A stretch of DNA of 64,000 bases from assembly GCA_045655105.1 (NCBI GenBank), contig JAZOOQ010000043.1, positions 3,240 through 67,239 on the forward strand, in the 5' to 3' direction. Positions 34,101 to 42,659 of this stretch are shown piece after piece. How positions within the stretch are numbered: position 1 is the stretch's first letter; each line of letters begins with the position of its first letter. Under the pieces are notes generated by a model that was not told the DNA's origin, did no database searches, and saw only the letters and a program-made list of their open reading frames with translations. This DNA is from RGIG4140 sp045655105. Lineage in GTDB: Bacteria; Pseudomonadota; Alphaproteobacteria; CAAHEQ01; UBA3637. The translations under genes and the position numbers were made by a program.

Positions 34101-34670
34101 ATCATCTGAAAGAATCTCAATTTTATTAATTTCATGACTTGTTCTAAATCCATCAAAGAAATGAATAAATGGAATTCTGGAAAGGAAAGTTGACATTTGA
34201 GCAACAGCAGCCATATCTTGGGCTTCTTGAACAGAATTTGATGCAAGCATAGCAAAACCTGTTTGCCTGCAAGACATAACGTCTGAATGATCACCAAAAA
34301 TTGAAAGAGCATGTCCAGCCACAGTTCTTGCTGCTACATGCATCACAAAAGGCGTTAATTCCCCTGCGATTTTATACATGTTTGGAATCATCAATAATAA
34401 GCCTTGAGAAGCGGTATATGTTGTTGTCATAGAACCAGCTTGTAAAGATCCATGAACGGCGCCAATAGCTCCAGCTTCTGATTGCATTTCAAGAACATCT
34501 GGCACTTTTCCCCAAATGTTTTTAACACCAGCACTGGCCCAAGCATCAGACCATTCTCCCATAGGAGAAGAAGGTGTAATCGGATAAATAATAGAAACTT
34601 CATTTAATTTATGCGCAACCAAAGCAGCCGCTTCATTTGCATCAACCATTTTAATTTGTTTTTCAGACAT
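31134..34670 (-). CDS. nifJ: Pyruvate:ferredoxin (flavodoxin) oxidoreductase
   Basis: An 1178-residue single-chain enzyme that oxidises pyruvate to acetyl-CoA and CO2 and passes electrons to ferredoxin or flavodoxin. Domains in order: YPITPSSPMGEWSD at the thiamine-pyrimidine domain, transketolase C-like domain, PFOR linker, two [4Fe-4S] motifs CIQCGKCISVCP and CTGCSLCASNCP, then the third cluster and thiamine site CAGCGETPYVKM, and GDGWAYDIGYGG (thiamine/Mg). Full length with all motifs. The enzyme is oxygen-sensitive, so it marks anaerobic metabolism. The start at 34670 has AAAGG before it. Confidence 0.95.
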   Translation of the reverse strand: MSEKQIKMVDANEAAALVAHKLNEVSIIYPITPSSPMGEWSDAWASAGVKNIWGKVPDVLEMQSEAGAIGAVHGSLQAGSMTTTYTASQGLLLMIPNMYKIAGELTPFVMHVAARTVAGHALSIFGDHSDVMSCRQTGFAMLASNSVQEAQDMAAVAQMSTFLSRIPFIHFFDGFRTSHEINKIEILSDDDLRELMKDIPTHFMSQNALKPENPKIKGTAQNPDVFFQIKEAANKYYNNCPSFVEQAMQKFALVTGRSYNLVEYKGASDATRVVVAMGSSVETLEETAKVLNQNGEKVGVIGIRLYRPFPKEAFLKALPKTVQYINVLDRTKESGSVGEPLYLDVVSTLAEGVANGSLTAMPKVLGGRYGLSSKEFTPAMAKAVFINQTKPHFTVGIQDDVTNLSLDYDPDFDIEAEDVSRCIFVGLGSDGTVGANKNSIKIIADGDDYFGQAYFVYDSKKSGGMTTSHLRFSKNPIKAPYLIQKASFVACHHMPFLFKTDVLSYASKNAVFLINTKEKKENVWSSLPREVQQEIIDKEIKLYAIDAVDVALKTGMGRRINTIMQTCFFAISGVLPKEEAIQKIKKAVEKTYARKGQEVIDANIKAIDASLEHLHQIEIGKADSIYFRQPGIPATAPELLQEVTGKIIEGRGDQLPVSKLEWTADGTWPTDTAKYEKRRIATQIPVWDPSICIQCGKCISVCPHAAIRAKTATVEQLKNAPASLKTADYKGKEFAGEKFMIQVAPEDCTGCSLCASNCPVKDRLDPTKKPLMMEPIEKHLEDEIKNFEFFMSLPDPDRIKLNPKQIKSLALMRPLFEFSGACAGCGETPYVKMMTQLFGDRLIVANATGCSSIYSGNLPTTPYAKNNNGYGPAWANSLFEDNAEFGLGIRTSVDSKQEFSLQLLKEMSAEVGETLVDSIINADQSNETGIQEQRIRVQELKEKLERILTPKAKLLLDNADYLVKKSVWILGGDGWAYDIGYGGLDHVLYSGKNVNIMVMDTNVYSNTGGQRSKATPIGASAKFAIAGSELPRKDLGMIAASSGGVYVASIALGAKDMHTLQVLNEAESFNGPSLIIAYSHCISHGYDIGKEGLDHQKLAVETGLWPLYRFDPRRSEQGLNPFQLDSKPTKPVSEFMALESRFKAVKQTNADHYEELVQKAQKQIENRFKLYEQLAKSE

Positions 34671-34709
34671 TTTTTTTCCTTTCGCCCAAAAATGTTTTTT
34701 TATGCATTT

Positions 34710-34738
34710 TTTATACACGAAATAAAAAAAATTGTCTA
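34710..34738 (-). promoter_or_regulatory. Promoter for nifJ
   Basis: On the minus strand TAGACA (34733-34738), 17 bases ending in CGTG, TATAAA (34710-34715). The CGTGTATA core is also present in the tRNA-Ser promoter region at 63918. Confidence 0.65.
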
Positions 34739-34744
34739 GTATAA

Positions 34745-34761
34745 ATGCCTGAAAGAGGCAT
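34745..34761 (-). terminator. Weak terminator hairpin after mutL
   Basis: ATGCCT (34745-34750) and AGGCAT (34756-34761) pair around GAAAG. The downstream T-run is poor, so read-through toward nifJ is likely. Confidence 0.4.
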
Positions 34762-34793
34762 AAAATTGTATCTATTTGTTTTAAAAAGGAATT

Positions 34794-36692
34794 TTATTTA
34801 CTGCGTCCAAAAAGTCGTTCAACGTCTGGTAATTTTAACTCAATATAGGTTGGTCTTCCATGAATGCATTGTCCAGAAGTTGAGCATTCTTCCATTTGAC
34901 GCAACAAAGCATTCATTTCAGCAATCGTTAAGTTTCGACCAGCTCGAATGGAGCCATGACAAGCCATTCGTGCGCAAATATCTTTAATTTTATCCTTTAA
35001 AAGAATTGTATCTTCAAATTCTTTTAATGTTTGTGCCAAATCTTCCATTAACTTAGCAATATTTGTTTTGCTAAATATGGAAGGCATTTCGCGCACAACA
35101 ATGCTATTTCCCCCAAATGGTTCAATCACAAAACCAAAAGATTTTAATTCTTCAGCGCGTTCTAATAAAATAATGACTTCATCTTCTGAAAGATCAATAA
35201 TTTCAGGAATCAGAAGAAGTTGTGCTTGTAAAGAATCATGATTTTTTATTAAACGTTCATATGTTAAGCGTTCATGAGCAGCATGTTGATCCGTGATAAT
35301 AATGCTATCTTTTGTTTGTGAAACAATATATGTTTCATGCATTTGAGCTTTTGCAAAACCTAAAGGCGGAAACTCATCTATTTGTGCATTTATTGCATTA
35401 TTCATTGATGGCGTTGGATCTTCATATGTTTTAACGCTAAATGTTGGTTCTAAAAAATGAATGGAATTTTGCTCAATTGGTTTTTCAGTTGAAAGGGGTG
35501 AAGGAGAAATATATCTTTCAGAAGAAGGAATGAAAGAGTTTTCTTTCTTCATAAAATCAACAGAAAGCTCTTTTTCTTGGGATACCAAATAAGAAGGCAT
35601 TTCTTTTTCAAAAGAAAAAGAGGTGTGTTTTACCATAGATGGTATATATGTTGTGCTTTTTTCAAGAGCACCAATTCCAATGGTTGAACTTGTTCTATGT
35701 CCATTTTCAGCCAATACATTTCTAATTGATGAAACTAATAACCCTCTAATTTTTGGAGCATTTGAAAAACGAACTTCTGTTTTTGCTGGATGCACGTTTA
35801 CATCAACTTCTTGTTGCGGAACTGATAAAAACAAGGCTAAAACTGGGTGCGTGTCATGCCCAATTAATCCTTGAAAAGCGCCTCTAATGGCCCCGATTAA
35901 AACTTTATCTTTCACAAACCGTCCGTTCACAAATAAATATTGGTCTTGACTGGTGGATCTGGTATAAGTTGGTAATCCAACAAAGCCTGTTAATTTCGTT
36001 CCTTCATAATCAGCTTCAATGGCTAGAGCGTTTTCATCAAAAGCTTTACCGATTACTTGTGTAATTCTTAAAAGAAGCGTTGTTGCAGGTGGATAATTTA
36101 AAATGGTTCGTTTTTCATCTGATAAAGAAAAATGAATTTGAGGATAAGCCATTGCTAAACGATTGACTGTATCCTTAATATTTAATGTTTCAGATTGAGC
36201 AGATTTTAAAAACTTTAAACGGGCAGGGGTGGCAAAGAATAAATCCCTCACTTCAACCGTTGTTCCATAAGTGGCTGGAACAGGGGTAAGTTCTTTTTTT
36301 TCACCGCCTTCAACTCTTATTTTCCAAGCTTCATCCATTTGCTTTGTTCTTGATGTAATGGAAAGCTTTGAAACTGAAGCAATAGATGGTAAAGCTTCGC
36401 CTCTAAACCCTAAAAAACAAATATGAAACAAATCATCATCAGGAAGTTTACTTGTTGCATGCCGTTCAACGCAAAGCTCAAGCTCTTCTTTGCTCATTCC
36501 TTTCCCATTGTCGGTTACCGAAAAAAATGCTTTTCCACCATCTTGAATTTTAATATCAATTCTGGAACTGCCAGCATCAATTGCGTTTTCAATTAATTCC
36601 TTTAAGGCAGCTGATGGGCGTTCAACAACTTCACCCGCTGCAATTTGATTAATTAAATTTTGTGGAAGAAGACGAATAGATGCATTATTCAT
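34794..36692 (-). CDS. mutL: DNA mismatch repair protein MutL (endonuclease type)
   Basis: A 632-residue mismatch repair factor acting between MutS and strand removal. The GHKL ATPase motifs are ELIENAIDAG (about residues 31-40), DNGKGM and GFRGEALPSI; KFLKSAQSE and a KTEVRF segment follow. The C-terminal dimer domain carries the nicking motif DQHAAHERLTYE (about residue 468), ACHGSIRAG and CIHGRPT, so this is an endonuclease-type MutL as expected in bacteria without MutH. Its start overlaps the small upstream gene by 8 bases. Confidence 0.95.
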   Translation of the reverse strand: MNNASIRLLPQNLINQIAAGEVVERPSAALKELIENAIDAGSSRIDIKIQDGGKAFFSVTDNGKGMSKEELELCVERHATSKLPDDDLFHICFLGFRGEALPSIASVSKLSITSRTKQMDEAWKIRVEGGEKKELTPVPATYGTTVEVRDLFFATPARLKFLKSAQSETLNIKDTVNRLAMAYPQIHFSLSDEKRTILNYPPATTLLLRITQVIGKAFDENALAIEADYEGTKLTGFVGLPTYTRSTSQDQYLFVNGRFVKDKVLIGAIRGAFQGLIGHDTHPVLALFLSVPQQEVDVNVHPAKTEVRFSNAPKIRGLLVSSIRNVLAENGHRTSSTIGIGALEKSTTYIPSMVKHTSFSFEKEMPSYLVSQEKELSVDFMKKENSFIPSSERYISPSPLSTEKPIEQNSIHFLEPTFSVKTYEDPTPSMNNAINAQIDEFPPLGFAKAQMHETYIVSQTKDSIIITDQHAAHERLTYERLIKNHDSLQAQLLLIPEIIDLSEDEVIILLERAEELKSFGFVIEPFGGNSIVVREMPSIFSKTNIAKLMEDLAQTLKEFEDTILLKDKIKDICARMACHGSIRAGRNLTIAEMNALLRQMEECSTSGQCIHGRPTYIELKLPDVERLFGRSK

Positions 36693-36999
36693 GAATATAT
36701 ACCTTGATGGATTTTGTAATTGAAATAAAGTTGTTATGTTTCTTTAAAGCAAGTTTTTTTGGTTTTAAAGAAAGAGGTTTTGGTTGTATACTTCCCAAAA
36801 GTAAATTAACCTCTTTTTCAGAAAGGTTTTTTAATTCTTTATTTTTAATTTTTTGATAAAGCGCTTCTCTTTGAGTATACAAGCGATAATTTTTTGAAAT
36901 CAGAGCTAAACTTTTATAAAAAAGGATATCAGAAACTTTCTCACCAAGTGAAACTCCTTTTTTCTTTTTTTCAAGCTCTTTTTTCATTTTGATACCCAA
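36685..36999 (-). CDS. Small basic hypothetical protein coupled to mutL
   Basis: A 104-residue Lys/Leu-rich protein of unknown function, with charged N-terminal helix (KKELEKKKKG) and a second basic helix (KPLSLKPKKLALKKHNN). It has no signal peptide or known motif. It lies between pgi and mutL on the same strand and its last codons overlap the mutL start, which argues that it is translated. The ribosome-binding site is poor; an alternative start lies four codons in. It may bind nucleic acid because of its charge, but that is a guess. Confidence 0.5.
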   Translation of the reverse strand: MGIKMKKELEKKKKGVSLGEKVSDILFYKSLALISKNYRLYTQREALYQKIKNKELKNLSEKEVNLLLGSIQPKPLSLKPKKLALKKHNNFISITKSIKVYIHE

Positions 37000-37022
37000 T
37001 TAATTATCGCTTGTATTTTTAG

Positions 37023-38621
37023 TTATCTACGTAAATTTCTTACTTTTTCAATTAAAGCATTGGTTGAAGAGTCGTGTTTAAGTTTATGTTTTTTATCAAG
37101 TAATTCAGGTAAAACAGCTTTTGCAAGTTGTTTGCCGAGTTCAACACCAAATTGATCAAAACTATTCACGCGCCAAATCACACCTTGAACAAAAACCTTG
37201 TGTTCATAAAGCGCAATCAAACGCCCCAATACCTTTGGTGTCATTTTTTCAAATAAAATGGTGTTACTTGGTCTATTCCCCGTAAATGTTTTAAATGGGA
37301 TTAATTCTTCTGAAGCCCCTTCAGCTTCAAGTTCTTCTTTTGTTTTGCCTTTCATTAAGGCTTCTGATTGAGCAATTACATTGGCAAGTAAGATATCATG
37401 GTGCATTCCCGTTTCATTTAAAGAATAAATCGGTGCAATAAAATCAGCGGGGACCATGTGGGTGCCTTGATGAATTAATTGATAAAATGAATGTTGACCA
37501 TTGGTTCCAGGTGTTCCAAATAAAATAGGTCCTGTCATATAATCAACTGATTTACCATTTTTCTTAACGCTTTTTCCATTACTTTCCATGTCTAATTGTT
37601 GCAAATATAATGGAAATTTATCTAAATATTGATCATAAGGGAGAACCGCATAGCTTTCGGCTCCCAAATAAGTTGTATTCCAAATACCAATTAGGCCTAA
37701 AATAACTGGCAAGTTTTTTTCAAAAGATGTTTCTTTAAAATGCTGATCTAGTTCATGTGCGCCTTCAAGCATTTCAATAAAACCATCATATCCAATACCA
37801 ATCATTAAAGATAAACCGATGGCAGACCAAAGCGAATATCTTCCGCCAACAAAGTCCCAAAAAACAAACATATTTTTGGTATCAATTCCAAAGGCTTTAA
37901 CGGCTTTAGCATTTGTTGAAACGGCAACAAAATGATTTTTTGTTGCTTCTTGACCCAAGTGAACACTCACCCAATCTTTAGCAGTTTGAGCGTTTGTCAT
38001 TGTTTCTTGCGTTGTGAAAGTTTTTGAAGAAACAATAAAAAGTGTTGTTTCAGGATCGCATTTATTTAATGTTTCGGTGATATCTGTTCCATCAACATTT
38101 GAAACAAAATGGAAGTTGAGTTTTTCTGTTTTATAAAATGATAAAGCTTCTAAAGCCATTCTTGGGCCCAAGTCAGAGCCTCCAATGCCGATATTAACAA
38201 CATCTTTAATCTCTTTGCCTGTTGCCCCTTTAAATTCGCCTGACCGAACTTTATCTGAAAAAACTTTCATTTGGTCTAGAACCTTATTGATTTCAGGCAT
38301 CACATCCTTGCCATCTACATAAATGGGTGTGTTAGATCTATTTCTTAAAGCAATATGCAAAACAGGGCGATTTTCCGTTGTGTTGATGCGTTTACCTTCA
38401 AACATATCTAAAATAGCATCTTTTAAATTTGATTCCTCGGCCAATTGAAGCAATAAAGAAAGCGTTTCGTCTGTGATCTTATTTTTTGAATAATCCAATA
38501 ACATATCTTGAAAGTTGATATGAAATTTTTCAAAACGCATTGGATCTTCTTCGAAAAGATTTTTTAAATGAGTTTGGTCAATTGTTTTTTTATGTTCAAG
38601 TAACTCGTTATAAATAGTCAT
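37023..38621 (-). CDS. pgi: Glucose-6-phosphate isomerase
   Basis: A 532-residue glycolytic enzyme interconverting glucose 6-phosphate and fructose 6-phosphate. NIGIGGSDLGPRMALEAL (phosphate binding), SSKTFTTQETM, GGRYSLWSAIG, GTNGQHSFYQLIHQGT with the catalytic His, and the C-terminal signature WRVNSFDQFGVELGK are all present. Full length for the E. coli-like branch. It starts 4 bases after the small lipoprotein gene, suggesting one transcript with lspA. Confidence 0.96.
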   Translation of the reverse strand: MTIYNELLEHKKTIDQTHLKNLFEEDPMRFEKFHINFQDMLLDYSKNKITDETLSLLLQLAEESNLKDAILDMFEGKRINTTENRPVLHIALRNRSNTPIYVDGKDVMPEINKVLDQMKVFSDKVRSGEFKGATGKEIKDVVNIGIGGSDLGPRMALEALSFYKTEKLNFHFVSNVDGTDITETLNKCDPETTLFIVSSKTFTTQETMTNAQTAKDWVSVHLGQEATKNHFVAVSTNAKAVKAFGIDTKNMFVFWDFVGGRYSLWSAIGLSLMIGIGYDGFIEMLEGAHELDQHFKETSFEKNLPVILGLIGIWNTTYLGAESYAVLPYDQYLDKFPLYLQQLDMESNGKSVKKNGKSVDYMTGPILFGTPGTNGQHSFYQLIHQGTHMVPADFIAPIYSLNETGMHHDILLANVIAQSEALMKGKTKEELEAEGASEELIPFKTFTGNRPSNTILFEKMTPKVLGRLIALYEHKVFVQGVIWRVNSFDQFGVELGKQLAKAVLPELLDKKHKLKHDSSTNALIEKVRNLRR

Positions 38622-38625
38622 TTTT

Positions 38626-38805
38626 TTACTCCGCTGTTGAAGCTTTGGTTAATTCTTGTTGTGGCATTTTAGGTAACACAAAAAATTCAGGTGGCATCAC
38701 AATTGATTGGCCGTTCACAACTTGAGTTGGGGCCAAAGGTGGTTTTTTTTGAGCACAACCAGCCACTAAACATAAACAAAAGCAAATAAAGATGAATTTT
38801 TTCAT
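38626..38805 (-). CDS. Small lipoprotein next to lspA (DUF3035-like)
   Basis: A 59-residue lipoprotein precursor: signal MKKFIFICFCLCLVAGC with lipobox VAGC, then a short Pro-rich mature part with VMPPEFFVLPKMP. A DUF3035-type lipoprotein next to lspA is a common alphaproteobacterial arrangement, and the PPEF...LP core recalls it, though this one is shorter. The start at 38805 is chosen because it overlaps the lspA stop (ATGA), has AACAAC rather than a strong site before it, and gives a clean signal peptide. Confidence 0.7.
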   Translation of the reverse strand: MKKFIFICFCLCLVAGCAQKKPPLAPTQVVNGQSIVMPPEFFVLPKMPQQELTKASTAE

Positions 38806-39296
38806 TGTTGTTCCTCTTCTTTCTTTAAAAATATTTGGATAAAAATAATGAAAGCACCCAGACAAATAAAAGAATCTGCAAGATTGAAAGCAGGCCAATG
38901 ATATGAATTAAAATGAAAATCTAAAAAGTCAACAACATGTCCTAATCTTACGCGATCTAAAATATTGGCAAGAGCTCCGCCCAAAACGAAGGAAAGGCCT
39001 ATTTTTGTTTTGTTATCCTTTTCTTTTATCATCCAGTATAATACGCAACAACAAATTACTAGTCCCATTCCAGCTAAAAGAAAGTGTCCATATTCAGCTG
39101 TGTTATAAAACAAAGAAAAACTTACCCCTTTATTATATGTTAAAAAGAAGTTAAAGAAAGAGGTCATAAACAAAGGTGTGTGAAGTGTTAATGCTTTAAG
39201 AGCCCATATCTTAGTTAGTTGGTCAAGTATAAAAACAATAAAAGCAATTGAAAAAAGCATATAAGGTGTTTGTTTTTTTAATCTGTTATTGAGCAT
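38802..39296 (-). CDS. lspA: Prolipoprotein signal peptidase (signal peptidase II)
   Basis: A 164-residue four-helix inner membrane aspartic protease that removes signal peptides from lipidated prolipoproteins. FILDQLTKIWALK in helix 1, NILDRVRLGHVVDFLDFH with one catalytic Asp, and FNLADSFICLGAFII with the second are the family signatures. Length is typical. The window encodes several lipoprotein substrates. It overlaps the next gene by the ATGA arrangement. Confidence 0.95.
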   Translation of the reverse strand: MLNNRLKKQTPYMLFSIAFIVFILDQLTKIWALKALTLHTPLFMTSFFNFFLTYNKGVSFSLFYNTAEYGHFLLAGMGLVICCCVLYWMIKEKDNKTKIGLSFVLGGALANILDRVRLGHVVDFLDFHFNSYHWPAFNLADSFICLGAFIIFIQIFLKKEEEQQ

Positions 39297-39385
39297 TAAA
39301 AAATCCTTTCGTTAAGTTAATTAGTTATAATATAAGATTTTTAAAATGTCATCTTTTTTTTTATTTCTTTTTTAAATTTCTATGC

Positions 39386-39400
39386 TATAATATTTATATG
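39386..39400 (+). promoter_or_regulatory. Extended -10 promoter giving a leaderless transcript
   Basis: TGCTATAAT (-10 hexamer 39386-39391 with the TGN extension) is placed so that transcription, six to seven bases on, begins at the A of the ATG at 39398. No ribosome-binding site is possible between them. The -35 region is poor, as is common for extended -10 promoters. Confidence 0.6.
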
Positions 39401-40438
39401 ACAATACAAATGACAAGACCCGAAAAAAAATATCAAGATGTTAAAGTAAGTGAAGAAGATATTGCTTTATTTACTTTAGGCATTGATAAAAAAGAATTTC
39501 TTTTACCATCTGAACGCAAAAGCTATCTTTCAGATCCAAGAGCTGTTGCGCTGGTTGAGGATATTCAACAAGGAAAAATTGTAAGCCATAAAGATTATCG
39601 AGGAATTAATCTAAAAGGTGCGGATGTATCTGGGGCTGATTTTACGGGGTGTGATTTTTCAAGGGCTTGTTTTTCAGGAACAAATGCTTCAAAATGCTGT
39701 TTCAAAGGCGCTAAATTTAATGATGCTTATATTGAAGACACTAATTTAACAGAAGCTGTTTTTGAAGAGGCTTCTTTAAAACGCGTTTTTTTAAGAAACA
39801 ATCTTGTTGAAGAAACATTTTTTGATGAGAAGGCTCAAAAATATTTTTCTGATTTTGACAAGTTTTTATCTTTGGTTGAAAGTGGAAAAATTGATATCAG
39901 ATCATTAACAAAAAATGAGTTAATGTCAATTGATATTAGAAGACTGGATTTAACAAAGGTGAATTTATTGGGGATTGATTTATCCCAATTTAGCCTTGAT
40001 GGGGTTAATCTATGTGGCACTTATATTGATCCAAAACATTTGTTAAGTTTAGGATCTCTTCAAAAAAGATTTTATGATTTAAGGCGCACCAAAGATAAAA
40101 AAAGAAAGAAAATGGAAGAAGCACTTTTAGAAGAAAAAGAAGAAGCTTTAAAATTATTTGCAAAACAACAAAAAATTGATAAAGTGCCTGAAAACATGAT
40201 TCCTAAAAGGCCAGGTAAAAAACAAATTTATCCAGATGGATATATTTTATGGCCGCAAGGAAAAGAAGAAATTATTCAAGCAGATATACAAGAAGAAACT
40301 CTTGTTGAAACACCAAATGAACCACAAACAATTATTTCAAACCAAAGCATAGAACAAATGGTATCTGAGGAATCTATTAAAAAGATTTCATCAAAACAAA
40401 GGGAACTTCAAAAAACAAACACAAAAATAAAGGGGTAA
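39398..40438 (+). CDS. Pentapeptide-repeat protein linked to a type IV coupling protein gene
   Basis: A 346-residue soluble protein. Residues about 67-135 are pentapeptide repeats (ANLKGADVSGADFTGCDFSR-like A(D/N)LXX units) and a second short block lies near 185-205 (LTKVNLLGIDLSQFSLDGVN). The C-terminal 120 residues are Lys/Glu-rich and probably helical. Its stop is one base before the VirD4/TraG-like gene, so the two form an operon. It could be a scaffold or adaptor for that ATPase; this is inference. The transcript appears leaderless. Confidence 0.72.
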   Translation: MTIQMTRPEKKYQDVKVSEEDIALFTLGIDKKEFLLPSERKSYLSDPRAVALVEDIQQGKIVSHKDYRGINLKGADVSGADFTGCDFSRACFSGTNASKCCFKGAKFNDAYIEDTNLTEAVFEEASLKRVFLRNNLVEETFFDEKAQKYFSDFDKFLSLVESGKIDIRSLTKNELMSIDIRRLDLTKVNLLGIDLSQFSLDGVNLCGTYIDPKHLLSLGSLQKRFYDLRRTKDKKRKKMEEALLEEKEEALKLFAKQQKIDKVPENMIPKRPGKKQIYPDGYILWPQGKEEIIQADIQEETLVETPNEPQTIISNQSIEQMVSEESIKKISSKQRELQKTNTKIKG

Positions 40439-40439
40439 A

Positions 40440-42659
40440 ATGAGAAGAGGGCTTAATTTTTTAAAACCAGAAAAATTTGCGATGAACTGCATTAAGTGGT
40501 GGTTTTGGCGCGCCCTTATTGGTGTGATGATTTTTTGGGTTTTATTAACCTTTTTCATTCCATTTTCAAGTGTGATTGATAATGATTTTTCTCCAGAAAG
40601 TTGGTCATATCTTTTAAGTTATGTTTTAGATGTTACTTCTGGTAATTTATTAAGGCCTTTTACTGGTTATTTTGTTTGGTTAGATACTTACACATTCCAT
40701 GAACCGTTGCATATTACGTGGAAAAGTTATTTTGCTTGGCGGATCTTGATTTTCCCAACATTTTTATTTTTGGGATATGAGTTTATGTTATTTATCTTAA
40801 ACCCTTTCTTTTTAGCTCCACAAATTTTTGGAGATGGCCGAGAAGCCATTGAAGCCGATGTTAAAAAATGCGGATTATTAGATGGAACGCATTTATTTTT
40901 GGGCTTATTTAATGGTAAAAAAATGAAATTACCAGATACCAGATCTGTTTTTTGCATTGGGTGTCCTTCATCTGGGAAAACAATGGGTGTTATTATTCCA
41001 GCAATTCTAGAAGAAAAAGAATCAAGTGTGATTGTGCATGATCCAAAAGGTGAAATTGCTCAATTAACAAGCGGATATCGATCAACATTGGGGCCTGTAT
41101 TCATGTTAAATTGGATGGGAAAAGATGACCCAGAAAAAAATATTCGTTGGCCTTCTTGGAATCCAATCGGGGAGGGGAATTTGCCATCGTTAGCCGCAGG
41201 CCGTGAAGGATATATTGATACGCTTGTTTCTTATTTAATTCCCGATGGCCCAACAGGAACAGACCCTTATTGGGTTAAAACGGGTCGTGGGTGTTTAACT
41301 GGATTAACAGGTTATTTATGCGGAAAAGTGGATCAAGCAAAAGCTAATGATTATTTTCTTTATCGACTTCAAAATAATCAAATGGATGAAGAAGATTATC
41401 AAGTTTTATCTTCTTATTATAATTCGATGAGAGATTTTGATGAAGTTGAAGAGGCTAGATTACATGTTCAAAACAAAACATTAACGCTTGATAATTATTT
41501 ACCAATTGGTTCATGGGACTTAATTCCAGATACATGGCGCGGGATGGATGCTTGTTTTGCCATGCTTTTAGATATTATTAATAATGCTCAAATCCAAGCA
41601 AATCATCAAATTTCATTAAAGCAAAAACAACAAGATATGAGCGCGTTAGATATGGATGCTTGGCAAATGATTTTTGAAAAAATCGTTTTAGAAACAGCTT
41701 ATTATGGTTATGGACGCAGAACTTTATTAGAATTAAATCAAGTATTAACGCTTCCAGATAAACAACGCGGGTCCGTTGTTTCAATGGCGCTTTCTGGTGT
41801 AAATATTTTTAAAAATGCTGCGGTCAGACATCACACCTCGATGAATGATTTTAATTATGATCAATTACGTGGTATGAAAAATGAAAAAACAGGGAAATAT
41901 GAACCCGTAACTGTTTATATGTCTGTTCCATTTTCAGATTTAAATGCTTGTGTTTTATTAAGTAGTTTATTTATTAATATGGCAACGCAATATTTAATGG
42001 AATTTGGTCCAAATGAAGGAGGGGCGGGACCATGCCCATCTAGCTTTATCTTAGATGAGTTTCATCACATGCCTGCATTAACAAGCATCACAGATGGCAT
42101 TGTGTTTGGTCGATCAAAATCGAATAAATTCCTTGTTTGTGTTCAAGATTGGCATCAAATTAAAGTTAAATATGATCAAGAAACTGTTGATGTTTTAATC
42201 AGCGCTGTTGCAGCTAAACTGATTAAGCGTCATAATAACCCAACAACACGTGGTCCACTTTTAAAAGGATTAGAAACATTAACAAAAGTGATTCCTTCTT
42301 ATAGCTCTAAAAGAAGTTTTTTAATTGATGTTTCTGGTCCTTTAATTCCAACAGCTAAAAGTAAAATGGGTTTTAATTTATGGTGGGATTTAAAGCGATC
42401 TATTAAAAAGAAAGCTGATGGCGTTGTTGGTGGCTCTGGTATTTTATCTATGGCTCCAAATAAACAACTTCTTTTATATTCTGGACATTTAGATAGACCT
42501 ATTCGCGCCGAAACGCCTCTATGTTTCAAACATCCAGAATATAAAAAGCTAACTTCAATGAAACCAGCTCCAAAAATTCCTGATTATATTATCAGAAAAG
42601 CTGATCAAATGCAGGTTGTTGGACAAATCCAATTTCATCCCATCACTTCTGAAGATTAA
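40440..42659 (+). CDS. Type IV secretion coupling ATPase (VirD4/TraG/DotL-like)
   Basis: A 739-residue inner membrane ATPase. Two N-terminal membrane helices (about residues 17-38 and 105-130) precede the motor domain with Walker A GCPSSGKT (174-181), HDPKGEIAQLTSGYRS, and Walker B FILDEFHHMP (D539, E540). QDWHQIKVKY follows as the TraG-family motif. Coupling proteins bring DNA or protein substrates to a type IV channel. No channel genes (virB or dot/icm) occur in this window, so the partner machine is elsewhere or the gene is a solitary relic. Its stop overlaps the end of the convergent lipoprotein gene. Confidence 0.85.
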   Translation: MRRGLNFLKPEKFAMNCIKWWFWRALIGVMIFWVLLTFFIPFSSVIDNDFSPESWSYLLSYVLDVTSGNLLRPFTGYFVWLDTYTFHEPLHITWKSYFAWRILIFPTFLFLGYEFMLFILNPFFLAPQIFGDGREAIEADVKKCGLLDGTHLFLGLFNGKKMKLPDTRSVFCIGCPSSGKTMGVIIPAILEEKESSVIVHDPKGEIAQLTSGYRSTLGPVFMLNWMGKDDPEKNIRWPSWNPIGEGNLPSLAAGREGYIDTLVSYLIPDGPTGTDPYWVKTGRGCLTGLTGYLCGKVDQAKANDYFLYRLQNNQMDEEDYQVLSSYYNSMRDFDEVEEARLHVQNKTLTLDNYLPIGSWDLIPDTWRGMDACFAMLLDIINNAQIQANHQISLKQKQQDMSALDMDAWQMIFEKIVLETAYYGYGRRTLLELNQVLTLPDKQRGSVVSMALSGVNIFKNAAVRHHTSMNDFNYDQLRGMKNEKTGKYEPVTVYMSVPFSDLNACVLLSSLFINMATQYLMEFGPNEGGAGPCPSSFILDEFHHMPALTSITDGIVFGRSKSNKFLVCVQDWHQIKVKYDQETVDVLISAVAAKLIKRHNNPTTRGPLLKGLETLTKVIPSYSSKRSFLIDVSGPLIPTAKSKMGFNLWWDLKRSIKKKADGVVGGSGILSMAPNKQLLLYSGHLDRPIRAETPLCFKHPEYKKLTSMKPAPKIPDYIIRKADQMQVVGQIQFHPITSED

